Below are positions 34,641 through 40,854 of a DNA stretch of 40,854 nt, piece after piece. The DNA lies in the NCBI GenBank assembly GCA_021766785.1, contig JAICBP010000083.1, positions 106,201 to 147,054 of the forward strand, given 5' to 3'. Position 1 is the first letter of the stretch. The number at the start of each line of letters is the position of its first letter. The stretch comes from Sulfurimonas sp. endosymbiont of Alviniconcha boucheti (GTDB lineage Bacteria > Campylobacterota > Campylobacteria > Campylobacterales > Sulfurimonadaceae). Position numbers and translations under genes: made by a program. The notes below the pieces were generated by a model. That model had not been told where the DNA came from, did not search any database, and saw nothing but the letters and a program-made list of their open reading frames with translations.

Positions 34641-35705
34641 TTAACTTCTACCCATTTCTGCTCTTTTCGACAATTCTAAAACAAAACTACTTCCAACCCC
34701 AACTTTACTGGTAATAGAGATTTTTATACCCATCTCATCACAAAGTTTCTTAACTATATGCAGTCCTATGCCTATACCACGCTCTTGTTCCTTATAAAAG
34801 CGTTCAAAAACTCTTTTTGGATTTTTTATCCCTTTTCCTGTATCTTGTATTGTGAGTCTATTAGCTCTATAGGATATATGTACTTCTCCATCTCTTCTGT
34901 TGTATTTACCGGCGTTTGAAAGGATATTGTCAACTACTCTTGTAAAAGAGTCTCGGTTAAGAGTAACTCTCTGACTTGAAACATCTACATGATATTTTAT
35001 ACTATGAAAGTTTTTTTCAATAAGTGCTACTCGATCTTCTATACATTCTTTAAGATCAAACTCATCTTTTTGATGTTTATGATTTGTGAGATAGGAGCGG
35101 AGATTTGACTGGAGATTTAGGATATTTTGTACTGCATTTTCTATTCGTTTGATTTGCTTAGACTCCCCTACTTGTGACTTTAACATTGAGAGATTTAACC
35201 GTAGCGTAGAAAGAGGTGTATTAAAATCATGAAGTATATCTTTTATAAACTCTTCTGTCATCTGTAAAGCATTTCTTAAAGGTGAAAGTGTATAAAAAGA
35301 AAAAACAATAGAAAAGAGAACAATAACCAAAAGTACAAATAAAAAATCTACTACTAAACTCCTCTGTAACTCAGCAATTTTTTTAACATATTTCTTATTC
35401 TTATAGTATATTTTAAGAGCATTTTTCTCTGATCCACCTATACTAAAGTAACCACTTAAACCCTCACTATCTTTATAGAGTCTATAGAGTTCAAACTTCT
35501 CTTTTGGAACAAAGTCTATACCAAATGCATCGCATTTAAGATCATAACTACAGACTCGCATCTCATTAAAAAGAGTATCATCAAGTACTTTTATCTCTTT
35601 GTTATATTCTAAAAAAAAGAGTGCTCCAACCAGAAGTGTTTGTGAGACAAAAAAGAGTAAAAAGCTCTTGCTAAGCGATTCTAACTCAACTTTTTTCAAG
35701 TACAT
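34641..35705 (-). CDS. Membrane sensor histidine kinase
   Basis: This 354-residue kinase has two membrane segments (about 14-33 and 115-137) with a short periplasmic sensor of about 80 residues between them that contains two cysteines (VCSYDLKC). The cytoplasmic part has the phospho-acceptor H-box DILHDFNTPLSTLRLNL (near 157), N-box DNILSNAGKYN (near 262), G1 box DTGKGI (near 293) and a GIGIGLHIVKKL box (near 312). It overlaps the response regulator gene by 20 nt, so they are a coupled pair. The signal is unknown; the genes upstream in the same cluster (a Met/His-rich secreted protein and a beta-barrel) suggest an envelope or metal signal. Confidence 0.9.
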   Translation of the reverse strand: MYLKKVELESLSKSFLLFFVSQTLLVGALFFLEYNKEIKVLDDTLFNEMRVCSYDLKCDAFGIDFVPKEKFELYRLYKDSEGLSGYFSIGGSEKNALKIYYKNKKYVKKIAELQRSLVVDFLFVLLVIVLFSIVFSFYTLSPLRNALQMTEEFIKDILHDFNTPLSTLRLNLSMLKSQVGESKQIKRIENAVQNILNLQSNLRSYLTNHKHQKDEFDLKECIEDRVALIEKNFHSIKYHVDVSSQRVTLNRDSFTRVVDNILSNAGKYNRRDGEVHISYRANRLTIQDTGKGIKNPKRVFERFYKEQERGIGIGLHIVKKLCDEMGIKISITSKVGVGSSFVLELSKRAEMGRS

Positions 35706-36324
35706 ACCCTATACCACGAACATTTTTTAGAGGTAACTTTGTTATCTGCTTAAGCTTATTGAGTGCTACACGCAGTGCACTTTCTGATGGATGAGTAAGA
35801 CAATCTAGCAATATGTTTTTATCTAAAATATTTCCAATATTTGTTAAAAAAATATCACAAAGGCATGTTTGTACCTCACCTAAAGAAACTATTTTTTCAT
35901 CGATATAGAGCTCTCTTCTCTCTACAACATAACGTAAATTACCCACTATCACATCTTTATTCTTCTGGGCAAGTTTTGCATTGACACGAATGAGTAGTTC
36001 TTCTGGGAAAAAAGGCTTTTTAAGGTAATCCTCTGCACCTATCTCAAATGCTTTTACAATAGAATTTAAATCTACTAATGCACTTATAAAAATAGCTGAA
36101 GTAGTATCATCAGCCATACGAAGTGACTCTAGGAGTTCAAGTCCATTCATATCTGGGACATTAATATCAAAGATATAAAGCTTATAGCTATTTTCATACG
36201 AAGCATCTATGGCATCATTACCATTATGCACCATATCAATACTATAGTTTTGCATCTCAAGTAGCTCTTTGAGTGTCTCAGCAAGCTCTATATCATCTTC
36301 AAGAAGAAGTATATCTTTCATCAT
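35686..36324 (-). CDS. OmpR-family response regulator
   Basis: This 212-residue protein has a receiver domain with the acidic pair LLEDD (8-12), phospho-acceptor Asp in IFDINVPDMNG (near 54) and the conserved Lys in YLKKPF (near 104). A winged-helix DNA-binding domain follows (about 125-212), with LRVALNKLKQI and KNVRGIGYVLE matching the OmpR/PhoB recognition helix and wing. It overlaps the kinase gene by 20 nt and follows the beta-barrel gene by 8 bases. The start could be either of two adjacent ATGs; both are near AAAGG. Confidence 0.93.
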   Translation of the reverse strand: MMKDILLLEDDIELAETLKELLEMQNYSIDMVHNGNDAIDASYENSYKLYIFDINVPDMNGLELLESLRMADDTTSAIFISALVDLNSIVKAFEIGAEDYLKKPFFPEELLIRVNAKLAQKNKDVIVGNLRYVVERRELYIDEKIVSLGEVQTCLCDIFLTNIGNILDKNILLDCLTHPSESALRVALNKLKQITKLPLKNVRGIGYVLEKS

Positions 36325-36332
36325 TTTTACCT

Positions 36333-37145
36333 TTAAAAGAAATATCCTAAACGCACACTCATATAGTTTTTGCTTGCACTACTGCTAAGTCCATAAGCAT
36401 ATGAGCAAGTAGAGAACAGATGTTCACTTATTGCATAATAACCGTATAGCGAAGCAGTCTGTATATTTTTTGTACCTTGATATATGCTATTGCTGTTATT
36501 GTATGCACCACTAAAGTAGAATTTATCTGTCATATAGTAGCCTGCACCTAAACTATAAGCATGAGTATTTTGGTACTCAGTAAACGCCACATTATCGTCG
36601 TTTATCTCTGTATAAGAGTAACCACCAAAGAGATTCAACTTTGAAATAGTATAGTTAAGATTAAGTGAACCTGTATAGTCTGTGTTGTTATTATTAAGTG
36701 CTGTGGTATAAGTCGGTAGGATTACACCTGCTCCTATAGATAGTGAAAGATTCTCTAATGGTTTTAACTGATAAGCGACACTTATCAAGAGATCATAAAG
36801 CCCTGTATCATTGGAGCTATTTCCATCTGTTATAAAGTAAGAAGCAGAGGCTTGTAGAGAGAATTTTTTATAGTAATAATCAGCTTGTAAAGTGCCTAAA
36901 AAAGTATCTGTTGTATTGAGTGTAAGATATTCTAATTCGGAGTAGGAGACCCCTGCAATGACATCAAAGTGATGAGGAGAGACTAAACTTTTTTTTGTAC
37001 AACCATTGCTATCTACTAAGTCACTAAAGAGTGTATTAGGGCATTGATCCACTGCATCCTCAACTCCATCCATATCGCTATCTACATAAGCATAGAGAGT
37101 GCTAGAAATAATTAATATTGCTAAAATTAATATACTTTTTTTTAT
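36333..37145 (-). CDS. Secreted beta-barrel protein with thrombospondin-type-3 motif, apparent ATA start
   Basis: This roughly 270-residue envelope protein has a clear signal peptide (KKSILILAILIISSTLYA), a calcium-binding type motif DSDMDGVEDAVDQCPNT like thrombospondin type 3 repeats, and a C-terminal domain of alternating beta-strands rich in Tyr, Asn and Ser ending in LGYFF, typical of an outer-membrane barrel. The first in-frame ATG is at 37073, but that cuts off the whole signal peptide and part of the calcium motif. Upstream, the frame is open to a TAG and contains no ATG, GTG or TTG. An AAGGGG ribosome site (37152-37157) sits 6 bases before the codon ATA at 37143-37145, which directly precedes the two lysines of the signal peptide. 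I therefore start it there. A point mutation or sequence error is the alternative. It lies in an operon-like run with the two-component genes. Confidence 0.72.
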   Translation of the reverse strand: MKKSILILAILIISSTLYAYVDSDMDGVEDAVDQCPNTLFSDLVDSNGCTKKSLVSPHHFDVIAGVSYSELEYLTLNTTDTFLGTLQADYYYKKFSLQASASYFITDGNSSNDTGLYDLLISVAYQLKPLENLSLSIGAGVILPTYTTALNNNNTDYTGSLNLNYTISKLNLFGGYSYTEINDDNVAFTEYQNTHAYSLGAGYYMTDKFYFSGAYNNSNSIYQGTKNIQTASLYGYYAISEHLFSTCSYAYGLSSSASKNYMSVRLGYFF

Positions 37146-37186
37146 ATGAAACCCCTTATTCGCTATTTATATATGTAATAAAAGGG

Positions 37187-37690
37187 CTATCTAGCACCTT
37201 TCTTACCTCTATTCTCTCGTTTATTATTATTCTCAACATATTTATTCATACCTTTATTTCGGTCTGATCGTATTTTATCTACATGCTCTTGTCTATACTT
37301 ATTTCCAGCTTGCTTTTGATGCATATTTTGTATATGGTTTATATTTTGCATATTATATGATTGCATTTGACCTATATGCTTTTGCATCTTGTTTTTGTGA
37401 CCCATTTCATGCATCTGCTTTGCTTGATAATTCATGCTTTTGTGTGAAGTAGTATGCTTTTGCATTTTTCTCTGCATCTGTGCTATTGCTGCTGATTTTT
37501 CTTTTGCATTCATATTCGCAATTTGTATTTTAAGCTGATTCATTAAAGTAACTCTCTCTTCTGGCCGTGCACTTTGTATAGTACTTATTTGAGCATCAAT
37601 ACTTAATGGTTTTGGACTATGCTCATTTCCAAATGCAGTAGTTACTGTTCCAACCACTAGTAATGATAATAAAATATTTTTCATGCTCAT
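37187..37690 (-). CDS. Secreted Met/His-rich protein, possible metal binder
   Basis: This 167-residue protein has a signal peptide (MKNILLSLLVVGTVTTAFG) and then a hydrophilic, helix-prone chain. The region about 80-125 has many Met, His, Gln and Lys residues in short repeated patterns (QMHEMGHKNKMQKH, IQNMHQKQ). By my count the mature part contains about 12 Met and 9 His. The tail is basic (KRENRGKKGAR). Such composition is found in periplasmic copper-binding proteins and in Spy/CpxP-like stress proteins; I cannot choose between them or exclude a simple low-complexity linker. AAGGAT lies 6 bases before the ATG at 37690. It is the first gene of the minus-strand run that leads to the two-component system. 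Confidence 0.75.
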   Translation of the reverse strand: MSMKNILLSLLVVGTVTTAFGNEHSPKPLSIDAQISTIQSARPEERVTLMNQLKIQIANMNAKEKSAAIAQMQRKMQKHTTSHKSMNYQAKQMHEMGHKNKMQKHIGQMQSYNMQNINHIQNMHQKQAGNKYRQEHVDKIRSDRNKGMNKYVENNNKRENRGKKGAR

Positions 37691-37919
37691 GTTTTATCCT
37701 TCACTTATTATGATAAGCATAGTATCTCACAAAAGTGTTAGCGAAATATTATCTTTAACTTCAATATCATAAACTACTATTTATAAATTATATCATTTAT
37801 TGTGTTATAGTTTTCATAAGCAAACTCTAAATCTACAGAAGTGTGTTATAACTCTTTACTCTATCAATATCGACAATCAGAGTTAAATATAAACCAATGT
37901 AGTACAAAAGGGAAAAATT
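37691..37919. other. Divergent intergenic region, candidate regulatory
   Basis: These 229 AT-rich bases separate the Met/His-rich gene (minus) from the small membrane protein gene (plus). I see no gene or tRNA. The 9-mer TGTGTTATA occurs twice, at 37801-37809 and 37842-37850, which could be response-regulator sites, though the 41-base spacing is wide. No strong promoter consensus is visible. Confidence 0.4.
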
Positions 37920-38129
37920 ATGTGTTTACTCATCGCAAGTGCAATTTTATTTGGAGCCTATAGTTTTTATATAGATGGTTATATACTGCAGGCTATTATC
38001 AGTGCTCTTTTAGCATTAATACTTTACAGTTTTTTTACCTACCGTATGATCAAAAATCGCAAATGTATTTTTGGTGATAAGTTTGACTGTAATAAAGAAG
38101 CAAACGACAAACTTCAAAAAAAATCTTAA
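37920..38129 (+). CDS. Small membrane protein of unknown function
   Basis: This 69-residue protein has two hydrophobic stretches (about 1-19 and 24-42), then a basic, Cys-containing cytoplasmic tail (KNRKCIFGDKFDCNKE). It is probably real: AAAAGGGA lies 7 bases before the ATG, and the composition fits a two-helix inner-membrane protein. I do not recognise a family. It is divergent from the Met/His-rich/two-component cluster and upstream of rpsU, which has its own promoter. Confidence 0.6.
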   Translation: MCLLIASAILFGAYSFYIDGYILQAIISALLALILYSFFTYRMIKNRKCIFGDKFDCNKEANDKLQKKS

Positions 38130-38155
38130 AGTTTCATACTTATAAAGAATTATTA

Positions 38156-38164
38156 TGCTATACT
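38156..38164 (+). promoter_or_regulatory. Extended -10 promoter of rpsU
   Basis: TGCTATACT at 38156-38164 is an extended -10 element with a near-consensus TATACT, 35 bases before the rpsU ATG at 38199. It lies just after the small membrane protein gene and implies that rpsU is transcribed independently. Confidence 0.6.
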
Positions 38165-38198
38165 TCTGGTCAATTTTAAAGAAAGTGGGTGATGTGAT

Positions 38199-38411
38199 AT
38201 GCCAGGTATTGTACTACGCCATGATGATAACTTTGATGCTTCTTACAGACGTTTCAAAAAGCAGACTGACCGTAACTTAATCGTTACTGAAGCTCGTGCT
38301 CGCCGTTTCCATGAAACGGAAACTGAAAAACGTAAAAAGTTCAAAATTGCTTCTCGCAAAAAAATGCTTAAACGTCTTTATATGATGAGACGTTACGAAT
38401 CACGCCTGTAA
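38199..38411 (+). CDS. rpsU: 30S ribosomal protein S21
   Basis: S21 is a small, very basic ribosomal protein that helps mRNA binding by the 30S subunit. The 70-residue protein starts [20 protein letters not shown] after Met and continues with [19 protein letters not shown], matching S21 of other Campylobacterota. It is transcribed alone and is followed immediately by a hairpin terminator. Confidence 0.96.
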   Translation: MPGIVLRHDDNFDASYRRFKKQTDRNLIVTEARARRFHETETEKRKKFKIASRKKMLKRLYMMRRYESRL

Positions 38412-38432
38412 TATAAGCCTTCGGGCTTATAT
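38411..38432 (+). terminator. TTCG hairpin after rpsU
   Basis: ATATAAGCC, a TTCG tetraloop and GGCTTATAT form a perfect 9-base-pair hairpin starting at the last base of the rpsU stop codon. The stable tetraloop is typical of terminators. No T-run follows directly. It also separates rpsU from the convergent dgt gene. Confidence 0.75.
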
Positions 38433-38460
38433 ACTCCTATAAAAAACTTCTAAACATACT

Positions 38461-39531
38461 TTATAGCTTCCCATACATCTCATTATAAAAGTTAAGTGCA
38501 TACCTATCACTCATACTTGCTATATAGTCTGCTATTACTCTATGCTTTTTTCTTGTTTGTAACTTCTTGTAGTAGAACTCTGGAAGCATCTTTTCATCCT
38601 CCATTAGTCCACTATAAAGCCCTTTTATCGCCTGTTTTCCAGCATACATTTTTCTAACAATATTTTTGTGCTGGTACATTTTAGTAAACATGATCTTTTT
38701 TAGTCTTTTTAGTTTTGTCTCTATCTCTGGAGCCATTCCTATTGGTATTGCATCACTTTTAACCTGTAATTTTGGTTGTGAATACTCTAGTACAGAGTAA
38801 ACAAGATAGTTGATAAGGTGTGAGCTAAATCGATAACGAAACATCTCATCATTCTCCTTGCCAACTCCCTCTGCTGCTACTTTTTCTAATATCTCACACA
38901 CAAGCTCACTCTCTTTAAGATCTTCAAAACTTATGAGTCTAGAGTTAATTCCATCATCAATATCGTGGCTAGTGTATGCTATCTCATCTGCATAATCAAC
39001 TATCATCGCCTCAAAAGATGGGTGTTTGTCTAAATCAAACTCTGTATCAATAGAATCTGGCAAAAAAGATTTACGATAGGGGTAAGAGTGTTTGAGTATT
39101 CCCTCTAATGTTGCAAAGGTAAGATTAAGTCCATCAAAACCTTTATAACGTTTTTCTAAGGTTGTCACAACACGAAAACTCTGAAAGTTATGCTCAAATC
39201 CATTAGAGAATCCATCTGCTTTGAGAGATTCATCTAGTGTATCACCACCAATATGCCCAAAAGGGGTATGACCTAAATCATGTGCAAGAGCTATCGCCTC
39301 AGCCAAAGACTCATTGAGTCCCAATTCAGCAGTAATAGAACGAGCTATCTGTGAGACTTCAAGAGAGTGAGTCAAACGTGTACGAAAGTAATCACCATCA
39401 TGATTGAGAAAAACCTGTGTTTTATACTCAAGTTTTCTAAAAGATCCTGAGTGGATAATTCTATCACGATCACGGGCAAAAGGATTACGAAAATCCTTAT
39501 CTATCTTATGAAATCTCTCTTGTGGTCGCAT
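38461..39531 (-). CDS. dgt: dNTP triphosphohydrolase (Dgt family, HD domain)
   Basis: This enzyme cleaves dNTPs to deoxynucleosides and triphosphate and so lowers the dNTP pool. The 356-residue protein has RDRDRIIHSGSFRKLEYKTQ (19-38), RTRLTHSLEVSQIARSI (with the first metal His), LAHDLGHTPFGHIG (near 86-99, the HD pair) and VDYADEIAYTSHDIDDGI (near 179, the last metal Asp). It is shorter than E. coli Dgt (505) and belongs to the shorter dGTPase-like type. phnA lies 25 bases upstream in the same direction. Confidence 0.93.
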   Translation of the reverse strand: MRPQERFHKIDKDFRNPFARDRDRIIHSGSFRKLEYKTQVFLNHDGDYFRTRLTHSLEVSQIARSITAELGLNESLAEAIALAHDLGHTPFGHIGGDTLDESLKADGFSNGFEHNFQSFRVVTTLEKRYKGFDGLNLTFATLEGILKHSYPYRKSFLPDSIDTEFDLDKHPSFEAMIVDYADEIAYTSHDIDDGINSRLISFEDLKESELVCEILEKVAAEGVGKENDEMFRYRFSSHLINYLVYSVLEYSQPKLQVKSDAIPIGMAPEIETKLKRLKKIMFTKMYQHKNIVRKMYAGKQAIKGLYSGLMEDEKMLPEFYYKKLQTRKKHRVIADYIASMSDRYALNFYNEMYGKL

Positions 39532-39556
39532 TTTAGCTACTCCTTATTAAAAAAAT

Positions 39557-40087
39557 TTAAACTTTTTTAATAAACTCTGTTTTTAGATAGATCTTTGTAC
39601 CGTTTACTCGACCCTCTACATGGTCATCCATATCGTGTGGTAGAGAGATACGTGTTACTGTTGTCCCACGTTTTGCAGTAAATCCTGCACCTTTTACATC
39701 AAGATCTTTGAGAATTACGATGCTATCACCTGCAAGAAGTTCAACCCCATTTGCATCACGGAAAGTCACTTTATTTGCTTCAGCATTTATTGCCTGCTGG
39801 GCTAATGCTAATTCATCTTCTTCTAGGTACATCATCTCTATCATATCTTGACGACCGAGTTTATTCCATAAAATATAAGATATTATTTTTACTGCTGCTA
39901 CTTCACTCCACATAGCATCATTGAGAGAGTTAAAGTGATTCTCATCAAGATCTCCACTCTCAATCTGAGTTTTACAGTTAGCACAAAGATAAACACTTTG
40001 ATCCTCACTGCCATCACTAATAGGCAACTCTACAACGCTTACACCATCACTACTCCCACATAGTTCACATACTTCACTTCTAGCCAT
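39557..40087 (-). CDS. phnA: PhnA family zinc-ribbon protein
   Basis: This 176-residue protein has an N-terminal zinc ribbon (CELC near 7-10 and CANC near 32-35) and a C-terminal PhnA domain (about 108-176: FRDANGVELLAGDSIVILKD, then KGAGFTAKRGTTVTRI), with the family pattern DANGxxLxxGDSVxxIKDLxVKG. Despite the name it is not part of a phosphonate pathway here; no phn genes are nearby and its function is not settled. At 176 residues it is longer than E. coli PhnA (about 111) because of a middle insert. It lies between a lipoprotein gene and dgt on the same strand. Confidence 0.92.
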   Translation of the reverse strand: MARSEVCELCGSSDGVSVVELPISDGSEDQSVYLCANCKTQIESGDLDENHFNSLNDAMWSEVAAVKIISYILWNKLGRQDMIEMMYLEEDELALAQQAINAEANKVTFRDANGVELLAGDSIVILKDLDVKGAGFTAKRGTTVTRISLPHDMDDHVEGRVNGTKIYLKTEFIKKV

Positions 40088-40111
40088 TTATTATTTCCTT
40101 ATTTAATTATA

Positions 40112-40336
40112 CTACTCTTCATCATCTCTATGAAATTCTATATCTTCATCTGATATTTTTTTCTTATTTACCACTTTATTAAAAGCTTTATCAGCCTTTT
40201 TCTTATCATAGTTTTGACACTTTTTTGGCATAATAACATTTGGATCACTTGCTATCTGCTCACACATTGTAGTATTAAAAGTAAAATAAGAGCAGCCACT
40301 CAAAACAAAGGCTACAATAAAAGATAATTTATACAT
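40112..40336 (-). CDS. Small lipoprotein of unknown function
   Basis: This 74-residue protein has a short lipoprotein signal with lipobox VLSGC (Cys15) and a charged mature part (KKKADKAFNKVVNKKK, then a tail of acidic residues DDEE). Two further cysteines (near 25 and 40) could pair. I do not recognise a family. Its start codon overlaps the end of thyX, so it is translationally coupled to it. Confidence 0.7.
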   Translation of the reverse strand: MYKLSFIVAFVLSGCSYFTFNTTMCEQIASDPNVIMPKKCQNYDKKKADKAFNKVVNKKKISDEDIEFHRDDEE

Positions 40337-40854
40337 TATTTCTTCTTTATTATAAGATTTAGATATTTTTTTGGAGTGACTTTCATCATCTCTTGAGCAA
40401 GCCAGCGTATCTGAAAAAAGGCCGCACCACTCTCACGAAGTGTAAAGTAGTTTTTAAGACTACGAAGATTAAAAGTAACTACCATATCCACTTTTACATT
40501 ATCAGTGATAATATGCTTAAAGGCATCACCAACATTGCGTTTTTTCTTTCCAGCTTGCAGTGCCTCATAAAGTGCTTCACTCTCTCCTGCATACTCTTCT
40601 AAAAATACAAGAGAGCTTTTTGCAACTGCAATGTTATAAAAATCTTCTAACATGTTATACTGAAAGTTCAATTTATCATAGATACCAGCTATCTCTACTC
40701 TGTTATAGGCTTCATCAACAGTAACAAACATATCAAAACCTAACACCTTTGTGATAAAAAACTCCTCTCCTGCTCCATGTTTAGAAGCGACAAAAGCATT
40801 GATAAGTGAGCTCATTGTATAACGCGTACTCCTAACACTTATGGCTTGTATGCG
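40336..40854 (-). CDS. thyX: Flavin-dependent thymidylate synthase ThyX, 5' end cut off
   Basis: ThyX makes dTMP from dUMP using FAD, NADPH and methylene-THF. The last 173 codons are in the window and the frame runs off the right edge. The ATG at 40815 is not the start: the 13 codons upstream read RIQAISVRSTRYT, the end of the ThyX signature (RHRxxSxNxxSxRY type; Helicobacter has RHRIASLSVKSSRYT). Downstream, FNLRSLKNYFTLRESGAAFFQIRWLAQ matches the second conserved region (residues counted across two short blocks) with the Arg/Leu pattern that binds dUMP and FAD. The cell probably relies on it instead of ThyA, although I cannot see the rest of the genome. Confidence 0.93.
   Translation of the reverse strand, partial: RIQAISVRSTRYTMSSLINAFVASKHGAGEEFFITKVLGFDMFVTVDEAYNRVEIAGIYDKLNFQYNMLEDFYNIAVAKSSLVFLEEYAGESEALYEALQAGKKKRNVGDAFKHIITDNVKVDMVVTFNLRSLKNYFTLRESGAAFFQIRWLAQEMMKVTPKKYLNLIIKKK

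Noticed and set aside
37801-37850. Two TGTGTTATA copies as response-regulator sites
   Set aside because: The 41-base spacing is unlike the tandem spacing of OmpR-family sites, and short AT-rich 9-mers recur by chance in this genome. Kept only as a remark.
39557-40087. Phosphonate catabolism locus, from the name phnA
   Set aside because: No C-P lyase or phosphonoacetate genes are present; PhnA is a misnomer for this family.
40336-40815. A complete 159-residue gene starting at ATG 40815
   Set aside because: The frame stays open to the window edge and the upstream codons encode part of the ThyX signature, so the ATG is internal and the gene is partial.

Overview
The window is AT-rich, densely coded chromosomal DNA from a chemolithotrophic member of the Campylobacterota (formerly Epsilonproteobacteria), most like Sulfurimonas/Sulfurovum. 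This placement is inferred from gene content: a HydABC-type membrane uptake [NiFe]-hydrogenase, an unusual SpeE-like protein of the Helicobacter type, flavin-dependent ThyX, CcoG and a PhnA protein. I see no tRNA, rRNA, CRISPR array, intact insertion sequence or phage. No gene-free stretch exceeds 300 bases; the longest is 37691-37919.

Region 1 (1-14539) is a hydrogenase biogenesis island. It begins inside the large subunit gene (hydB), followed by the cytochrome b subunit (hydC), a divergent HypF paralogue, true hypF, and a HyaD-like protease paralogue that lacks two of the three expected nickel ligands. On the minus strand are a canonical-looking maturation protease and, overlapping it by 4 nt, a protein derived from an IS1595-type transposase. 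Divergently on the plus strand run a nickel permease, hypB, hypC, hypD, hypE, hypX, hypA and a DUF695-RraB-like gene, mostly touching or overlapping. Together they cover Ni uptake (permease), Ni insertion (HypA/HypB), Fe(CN)2CO assembly (HypC-F, with HypX as a CO source in air) and C-terminal processing of HydB. The most unusual features of the window lie here: two duplicated and degenerated maturation factors and a probably domesticated transposase sit inside an otherwise standard set.

Region 2 (14572-30606) is housekeeping: rluB, kdsD and purM (minus); a SpeE-like gene, coaE and dapF (plus); prfA and rpsT (minus); glmM, lspA, tig, clpP, def and comM (plus); and metH (minus).

Region 3 (30714-38129) is envelope and signalling: a lipoprotein plus TraF-like outer-membrane protein pair, ccoG for cytochrome oxidase assembly, and a minus-strand cluster encoding a Met/His-rich secreted protein, a small beta-barrel protein with a thrombospondin-type-3 motif and no normal start codon, an OmpR-type response regulator and its histidine kinase. 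A 69-residue membrane protein is divergent from this cluster.

Region 4 (38199-40854) holds rpsU, a dNTP triphosphohydrolase, phnA, a small lipoprotein and a partial thyX running off the right edge.
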